NCBI RefSeq assembly: GCF_004364935.1
Contig: NZ_SOBT01000008.1
Span: forward strand, 1,553,534-1,617,533
DNA length: 64,000 nt
From: Panacagrimonas perspica
GTDB taxonomy: Bacteria; Pseudomonadota; Gammaproteobacteria; Nevskiales; Nevskiaceae
Reading direction: 5' to 3'
Shown here: positions 60,179-64,000 of the stretch, piece after piece
Position numbering within the stretch: the stretch's first letter is position 1
Layout of the letters: every line of letters begins with the position of its first letter
Position numbers and translations under genes: made by a program
Notes under the pieces: generated by a model
Told to the model about the DNA's origin: nothing
Database searches by the model: none
Seen by the model: the letters and a program-made list of their open reading frames with translations, nothing else

Positions 60179-60254
60179 CCGTAGCCCGGGTGAAACCCGG
60201 GAGCTTTTTCTCCGCCGACGAACCGGGACCCCGGGTTTCACCCGGGCTACGGGG
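60179..60254. repeat. REP element copy 4 (overlaps a gene end)
   Basis: Both arms use the inner stem GGGT-GAA-ACCC. The right arm overlaps the last 8 bases of the minus-strand hydrolase gene, and its GTAG tetranucleotide supplies the TAG stop codon at 60247-60249. Confidence 0.92.
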
Positions 60255-61215
60255 TGCTTCGCGCCCATTCCGCGAGCCGATCGAACAGATCGACTCTCGA
60301 CGCGAACAGGAAGTGGCTGTGCCCCGCGCCCGCGAACACCTCGAGCCTCACCTGCGGACTCGCCGTGAACGCGCGCGGCGCCTCCGCCGGCGGCCCCGCC
60401 ATGTCGCGCTCGCCCAGGCCGAGGAACACCGGCACATCGATCTGCGCCGCTTCCAGCGCGACGTTGCCCGGAATCATCGACAGGAACGCCGGCACCGGCA
60501 GCAGGCTGTCGGTCGCCGCCTTGAGTGCCGCGACACCCCGCGGATCGGCGGCATCGCTGCCGTAGAGTTCGGCGTTGTTGCCGCCCGAGGAGCGGATGCG
60601 TGGGTACGGCACGACGAACAGGCGGCGCGCGAACTCGACGAGGCGCGCGCGCACCGCGACCGGATCGCTTGCGAGCACACGCACATCCTCTGGCACGAAC
60701 TTCGGCAGCCCGCGCGTCGAGAAGCCCAGCAGCGCGATGCCCGCGTGCCGTCGCGCCTGCGCCTGCTGCAAGGTCGTGAGCATCGCGCCCATCGAGTGGC
60801 CGACGCCGAGACTGCGTAGCGCCGGCATCGGCGGCAGGTCCGGCGCAAGCCGACCTTCGCGAAGTCGCGCCAACACGTCCGCCGTGGCGTGAGCGTTGGC
60901 GCGTGCGAGCACGTCCGGCGTCAGCGCGTAACCGTCTTGCGGCCGGCTGCTGTCGCCCAGTCCGAGATGATCGATCGTCACGACGATGAAGCCGCGCGCC
61001 GTCATCTGCGCGGCGAAGCTGAAACTGTCGTCGCCTTCCGTTTGAAGATCGAAGTAGCGGCGATTCATGTTGCCGCCCGCGAGGCAGACGAGCGCCGTCG
61101 ATGCGGAGTCGTGGTCGGCCGGCAGGAATACCGTGGCGGCCGAGTGCAGCGCCGGCTCGCCGTCGAGGCGAACGTTCGACGGAATGACCAGATCGATGAC
61201 CCGCATTCGCGTCAC
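60247..61215 (-). CDS. Alpha/beta hydrolase fold protein
   Basis: A 322-residue serine hydrolase. It has LVCLAGGNMNRRYF (oxyanion), VTIDHLGLGDSSRP, nucleophile in GVGHSMGAML and AGAGHSHFLF for the catalytic His. No signal peptide. Relatives include esterases and lipases; no substrate can be given. GTG 61215 has AAGG 4 bases before; ATG 61206 three codons later is an alternative. Its stop codon TAG lies within a REP element. It faces the WS/DGAT gene. Confidence 0.85.
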   Translation of the reverse strand: MTRMRVIDLVIPSNVRLDGEPALHSAATVFLPADHDSASTALVCLAGGNMNRRYFDLQTEGDDSFSFAAQMTARGFIVVTIDHLGLGDSSRPQDGYALTPDVLARANAHATADVLARLREGRLAPDLPPMPALRSLGVGHSMGAMLTTLQQAQARRHAGIALLGFSTRGLPKFVPEDVRVLASDPVAVRARLVEFARRLFVVPYPRIRSSGGNNAELYGSDAADPRGVAALKAATDSLLPVPAFLSMIPGNVALEAAQIDVPVFLGLGERDMAGPPAEAPRAFTASPQVRLEVFAGAGHSHFLFASRVDLFDRLAEWARSTP

Positions 61216-61233
61216 GTCGCCTTGGGAATCCCG

Positions 61234-61311
61234 CCCCCGTAGCCCGGACGAAGTCCGGGATTCCCCTCGCCCATCGAGGAAAAGCCCCGGACTTCGTCCG
61301 GGCTACGGGGG
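61234..61311. repeat. REP element copy 5
   Basis: Both arms have the inner stem GGAC-GAA-GTCC, bounded by CCCCCGTAG and CTACGGGGG. It lies between tandem minus-strand genes, 10 bases after the thiolase gene end and 18 bases before the hydrolase start. Confidence 0.92.
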
Positions 61312-61321
61312 ACTTGGAATC

Positions 61322-62497
61322 TCACGCGCGGCCCAAAACCGCGCCCGCCATTCCCGACGACACGAGCACATTCTCCACGCTGCGCTTCGTCACCTGATTC
61401 GCCGACGTTCCACGCAACTGCCGCACACCCTCGATCATGCTGTTCATGCCGTGGATGTAGGCCTCGCCCGACAGGCCGCCGTTCGTGTTCGTCGGCAGCG
61501 CGCCGTCCAGCGCCATGCCGCCCGACTTCACGAATCCGGCGCCCTCGCCTGGCTTGCAGAAGCCGAAGGCTTCCAGCTGCAACAGCACGTGCGGCGTGAA
61601 CGCGTCGTAGATCATCGCGGCCTGCATGTCCTGCGGACCCAGGCCCGTCATCTCCCACAGACGCTTCGCGACGCCCTTGGCCTCGGGCATCTCGGTGAGA
61701 TCGTCGTGGTAGTAGTTGGAGATGACTTCGGTGTTGTACGGAATGCACTGCGTCGCGCCGAGGATCTTCACCGGCTTCTGACGCATGTCGCGCGCACGAT
61801 CGAGACTGGTCACGAGAATCGCGACGCCGCCATCGCTCTCCTGGCAGCAGTCGAGCAAGCGCAGCCAGGGCTCCTGGATCCACTTCGAGTTCTGGTGATC
61901 CTCGAGCGTGATCGGCTTGCCGAAGAACCAGGCGTCGGGATTGGTCGCGGCGTACGCGCGCTGCTGCACCGACACGTAGCCGAGGTCACGGTTGGTGACG
62001 CCGTACTTGTGCATGTAGCGCGCGGCCTGCAGCGCACCCCAGCTCGCAGGCGTCATCGCACCATAAGGCACGCACCAGAGCAGCGAGCCGGTGCCGTTAC
62101 CGGACTGGAACGCCATCATCTGCTGGTTCGGGTTCTGGCCGAAGCGATACTGGCTGCGCTCGTTCATCGCGCGCCAGATCAGCACGTGCTTGCACAGGCC
62201 GGCGTTCACCATCGCCATCGCCTGGTAGATCGTCGCAGCCGCTGCGGCGCCGCCGCCGGGAATGCGCGTGGTGTACGCGAGATCCTTCACGCCCAGGCAG
62301 CGCGCGAGCATGACCTCGTCGCTGTTGTCGATCGTGAACGTGATCATGCCGTCGATGTCGTGCGGGCTGATGCCGGCATCGTCGCAGGCGGCCTTGGCGC
62401 ACTCGGCAGCAAGCTGCAGCTCGCTGCGTCCGGAAGCCTTCGAATACTCGGTGTGTCCGATGCCGGCGATCGCGGCATCCGTGAACTGGCGGGTCAT
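61322..62497 (-). CDS. Thiolase-fold lipid-transfer protein (Ltp/SCP-x-like), Cys-less
   Basis: A 391-residue thiolase-superfamily protein of the acetyl-CoA acetyltransferase/lipid-transfer branch. It begins DAAIAGIGHTEYSKASGR and has LPTNTNGGLSGEAYIHG near the C-terminus. The region where thiolases carry the nucleophilic Cys reads TTRIPGGGAAAAATIY and has none, and the C-terminal region reads VLVSSGMAGAVLG without the second Cys. Ltp2-type enzymes paired with DUF35 proteins act as side-chain aldolases in steroid degradation rather than thiolases; this pair may do likewise. It lies 7 bases after its DUF35 partner gene. Confidence 0.92.
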   Translation of the reverse strand: MTRQFTDAAIAGIGHTEYSKASGRSELQLAAECAKAACDDAGISPHDIDGMITFTIDNSDEVMLARCLGVKDLAYTTRIPGGGAAAAATIYQAMAMVNAGLCKHVLIWRAMNERSQYRFGQNPNQQMMAFQSGNGTGSLLWCVPYGAMTPASWGALQAARYMHKYGVTNRDLGYVSVQQRAYAATNPDAWFFGKPITLEDHQNSKWIQEPWLRLLDCCQESDGGVAILVTSLDRARDMRQKPVKILGATQCIPYNTEVISNYYHDDLTEMPEAKGVAKRLWEMTGLGPQDMQAAMIYDAFTPHVLLQLEAFGFCKPGEGAGFVKSGGMALDGALPTNTNGGLSGEAYIHGMNSMIEGVRQLRGTSANQVTKRSVENVLVSSGMAGAVLGRA

Positions 62498-62504
62498 GTC
62501 GGTC

Positions 62505-62948
62505 TCAAGCCTTCTTCGAACGAGGCCGGAACACCGGCACCTTGTGATTGCCCATCGTCGGCTCGAAGAAGACTTCGACCTCCATGTCCTGCTTCACGTC
62601 CTCGTAGGCGACGCCGACGAGATTCGAGACCATGCGTGTGCCTTCCTGGAGTTCCACGATGATGACGATCGGCGCTTCCTTGAATCCGAACGGCGGCGGG
62701 TGACGCGGAATCGTCCAGCCGTGCACGGTGCCGTAGCCCGAGAGCTTCACTTCCTCGCGCTTGAGGCTGTGGCAGTGCGGGCACATCGGCCGCGGCGGGA
62801 AGCGGAACTGCTGGCAGTCGCCGCACTTCTCGCCGAGGAATTCCTCCTTGTCCGAGGCGTCCCAGAAGAACTTGGCGTCGTGCTGGATGATCGGCGCGAT
62901 GCGCGTGGGCTTGGGCGGCGGCGTGGGGGCGTCGGGGGTCTGGGTCAT
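62505..62948 (-). CDS. Zn-ribbon OB-fold protein (DUF35), thiolase partner
   Basis: A 147-residue protein. A rubredoxin-like zinc ribbon (EKCGDCQQFRFPPRPMCPHC, four Cys) is followed by an OB-fold (GTVHGWTIPRHPPPFGFKEAP, then VSNLVGV). DUF35 proteins form complexes with thiolase-like enzymes and bind the CoA ester. Its place directly before the thiolase gene (7-base gap) matches the ChsH2-Ltp2 arrangement. The Met at 62948 is the natural start; the longer frame overlaps the divergent SDR. Confidence 0.92.
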   Translation of the reverse strand: MTQTPDAPTPPPKPTRIAPIIQHDAKFFWDASDKEEFLGEKCGDCQQFRFPPRPMCPHCHSLKREEVKLSGYGTVHGWTIPRHPPPFGFKEAPIVIIVELQEGTRMVSNLVGVAYEDVKQDMEVEVFFEPTMGNHKVPVFRPRSKKA

Positions 62949-63041
62949 CGGTCTGGGTTGATCCCTGGATTCTCGTGTCGGTGACGATAGCGGCGCTGGG
63001 CGCGCAGCGTCCTGCCGCAAACGGGTGAGCGGGTCAGACGA

Positions 63042-63115
63042 CCGTAGCCCGGGTGCAGCCCGGGGCGCGTACCGCTCGACGGAGCGGCGCATCCCGGGTT
63101 GCACCCGGGCTACGG
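63042..63115. repeat. REP element copy 6
   Basis: The left arm is GTAGCCCGGGTGCAGCCCGGG and the right arm the inverse with stem GGGT-GCA-ACCC. It lies in the 249-base region between the divergent DUF35 and SDR genes, the only divergent site of the family in this window. The rest of that region shows no small gene. Confidence 0.9.
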
Positions 63116-63197
63116 TTTCCTCATCCCAACAGAGGACGCCGCCGCGGCGCGCGCTGAAGATCATGCGCCCGTACCCCACCGCGAGGAGAACGAGAAC

Positions 63198-63965
63198 ATG
63201 GCACACCCCATCCTGGGCAAGGGCGCCACCGTGGTATTCGGTGGCAGCGGCGGCATCGGCCAGGAAGTGGCCAAGAGTTTCGGCGCCGCGGGCTCCGATG
63301 TGGCGGTGATGTATCGCTCGAAGCAGGACGTCGCCGAACGCGTCGCCGGCCAGATCCGCGAGAAGGGACAGAAGGCCACGCTGCACGCGGCCGACGTGAC
63401 GGACGCCGAGCAGGTGAAGTCGGCCATCGCCGATGTCATCGCCGCGCACGGTCGCATCCACACCGTGGTCTGGGGCGCCGGCCCGGTCGTCGAGCAGGTC
63501 CACATCGCCGACACCACGCAGGAGCTGTGGAAGCGCTCGATCGACATCGAGGTGCATGGCTTCTTCAACGCGGTGCAGGCCACGTTGCCGCATCTGCGCG
63601 CAGGAGGCGGCGGGTCCTACGTGCACCTGGGTTCGGCGGGCCACGTGTGGTGGCCGGCGAAGGACGGATTGTCGGTTGCGCCCAAGGCGGCCAACGAGGC
63701 GCTGGTGAAGGGCATCGCGAAGGAGGAAGGCCGCAACAACGTGCGCGCCAACTCGATCCTGGTCGGCGTCATCGAGGCCGGCATGTTCCTGGAACTGCTC
63801 AAGCGCGGCGTGTTCGACGACGTCTGGACCGCCGAAGTGCAGAAGATGCTGGCAATCAAGCGCTGGGGGAAGCCGGAAGAGATCGGATCGGCCGCGCTGT
63901 TCCTCGCCACCAACGGTTACGTGACGGGACAGCAGATCAACGTGTCGGGCGGGTTTGGGGTCTGA
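63198..63965 (+). CDS. SDR-family protein lacking the catalytic Tyr
   Basis: A 255-residue short-chain dehydrogenase-like protein. The nucleotide motif VVFGGSGGIGQEV, the GAGPVVEQV loop, Ser in HLGSAGH and the GYVTGQQINVSGG end are present. At the YxxxK position it reads SVAPK (Ser159, Lys163), so the general acid Tyr is missing. It may be a non-redox SDR or use another residue. AGGAG lies 9 bases before the ATG. A partial REP element starts directly after the stop. Confidence 0.88.
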   Translation: MAHPILGKGATVVFGGSGGIGQEVAKSFGAAGSDVAVMYRSKQDVAERVAGQIREKGQKATLHAADVTDAEQVKSAIADVIAAHGRIHTVVWGAGPVVEQVHIADTTQELWKRSIDIEVHGFFNAVQATLPHLRAGGGGSYVHLGSAGHVWWPAKDGLSVAPKAANEALVKGIAKEEGRNNVRANSILVGVIEAGMFLELLKRGVFDDVWTAEVQKMLAIKRWGKPEEIGSAALFLATNGYVTGQQINVSGGFGV

Positions 63966-64000
63966 CGTGGCCCGGGTGAAACCCGGGGTTCCCCTCGCCT
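63966..64000. repeat. REP element copy 7 (cut by window end)
   Basis: Begins CGTGGCCCGGGTGAAACCCG: the GTAG is changed to GTGG, the inner stem is GGGT-GAA-ACCC. The right arm would lie beyond the window. It starts right after the SDR stop codon. Confidence 0.8.

Noticed and set aside
48711-63115. REP pairs as CRISPR or intrinsic terminators
   Set aside because: Copies are dispersed, not regularly spaced, have no spacers, and none is followed by a T tract.

Overview
The window is about 64 kb of GC-rich, densely packed bacterial chromosome. It suggests a free-living gammaproteobacterium of the Nevskiales/Xanthomonadales kind. This placement is an inference from gene content: LpxB and OmpA-type porins (Gram-negative envelope), a FimT-PilV-PilW-PilX-PilY1-PilE minor pilin operon, a PhoP/PhoQ-like pair next to a PepSY-like gene, GTAG-type REP palindromes, and lipid genes (WS/DGAT, DUF1329, thiolase plus DUF35). 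No rRNA, tRNA, CRISPR array, prophage or transposase was found.

Region 1 (1-22.5 kb). A partial OmpA-domain gene ends at a bidirectional terminator. The rest is a minus-strand block. Its core (20313 down to 636) looks like one tightly spaced operon: a small alkaline-phosphatase-superfamily hydrolase, two giant iterative type I synthases, a second AP-superfamily enzyme, a CatB-like hexapeptide acyltransferase, a free-standing acyl carrier protein, an alpha/beta hydrolase, a secreted LpqC-type esterase and a lipoprotein. The 2700-aa synthase reads NPD-NPD-KS-AT-ACP-ACP-ACP-KR; the 1611-aa synthase reads KS-AT-DH-PPTase. Together they resemble PUFA/enediyne-type synthases in an unusual domain arrangement. 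This is the best candidate for an undescribed system, probably making a modified lipid or polyketide. A TATAAT box and two related ATGATTCAT motifs lie just upstream. Further upstream on the same strand are a thioesterase, a DUF1289 protein and a TSP3-OmpA porin.

Region 2 (22.6-32.9 kb). This part is mostly housekeeping: ribA, an ABC1-family kinase and pyrD in an overlapping operon, a two-domain FabG, a divergent Ala/Pro-rich exported protein with an internal duplication, an SDR, a BepA-like M48 protease with TPR tail, and a glycine oxidase.

Region 3 (33-40.2 kb). This is a complete minor pilin/PilY1 operon with start-stop overlaps. Region 4 (40.2-48.7 kb) is mixed: a DUF6896-like membrane protein, an acyl-CoA synthetase, an unknown lipoprotein, a deoxyinosine glycosylase, lpxB with a C10 tract near its start, an RND adaptor without a pump, and a DUF1329 protein.

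Region 5 (48.7-64 kb) is punctuated by seven copies of a REP element, the last cut by the window end. Each element is a pair of opposed GTAG-palindromes. Between them lie a glycine-zipper protein, a PepSY-like protein, the PhoP/PhoQ-like pair, an iron-linked locus (di-haem oxidoreductase, imelysin, divergent PKHD hydroxylase), a second acyl-CoA synthetase with NTF2-like proteins, a WS/DGAT, an alpha/beta hydrolase, a Cys-less thiolase with its DUF35 partner, and an SDR lacking the catalytic Tyr.
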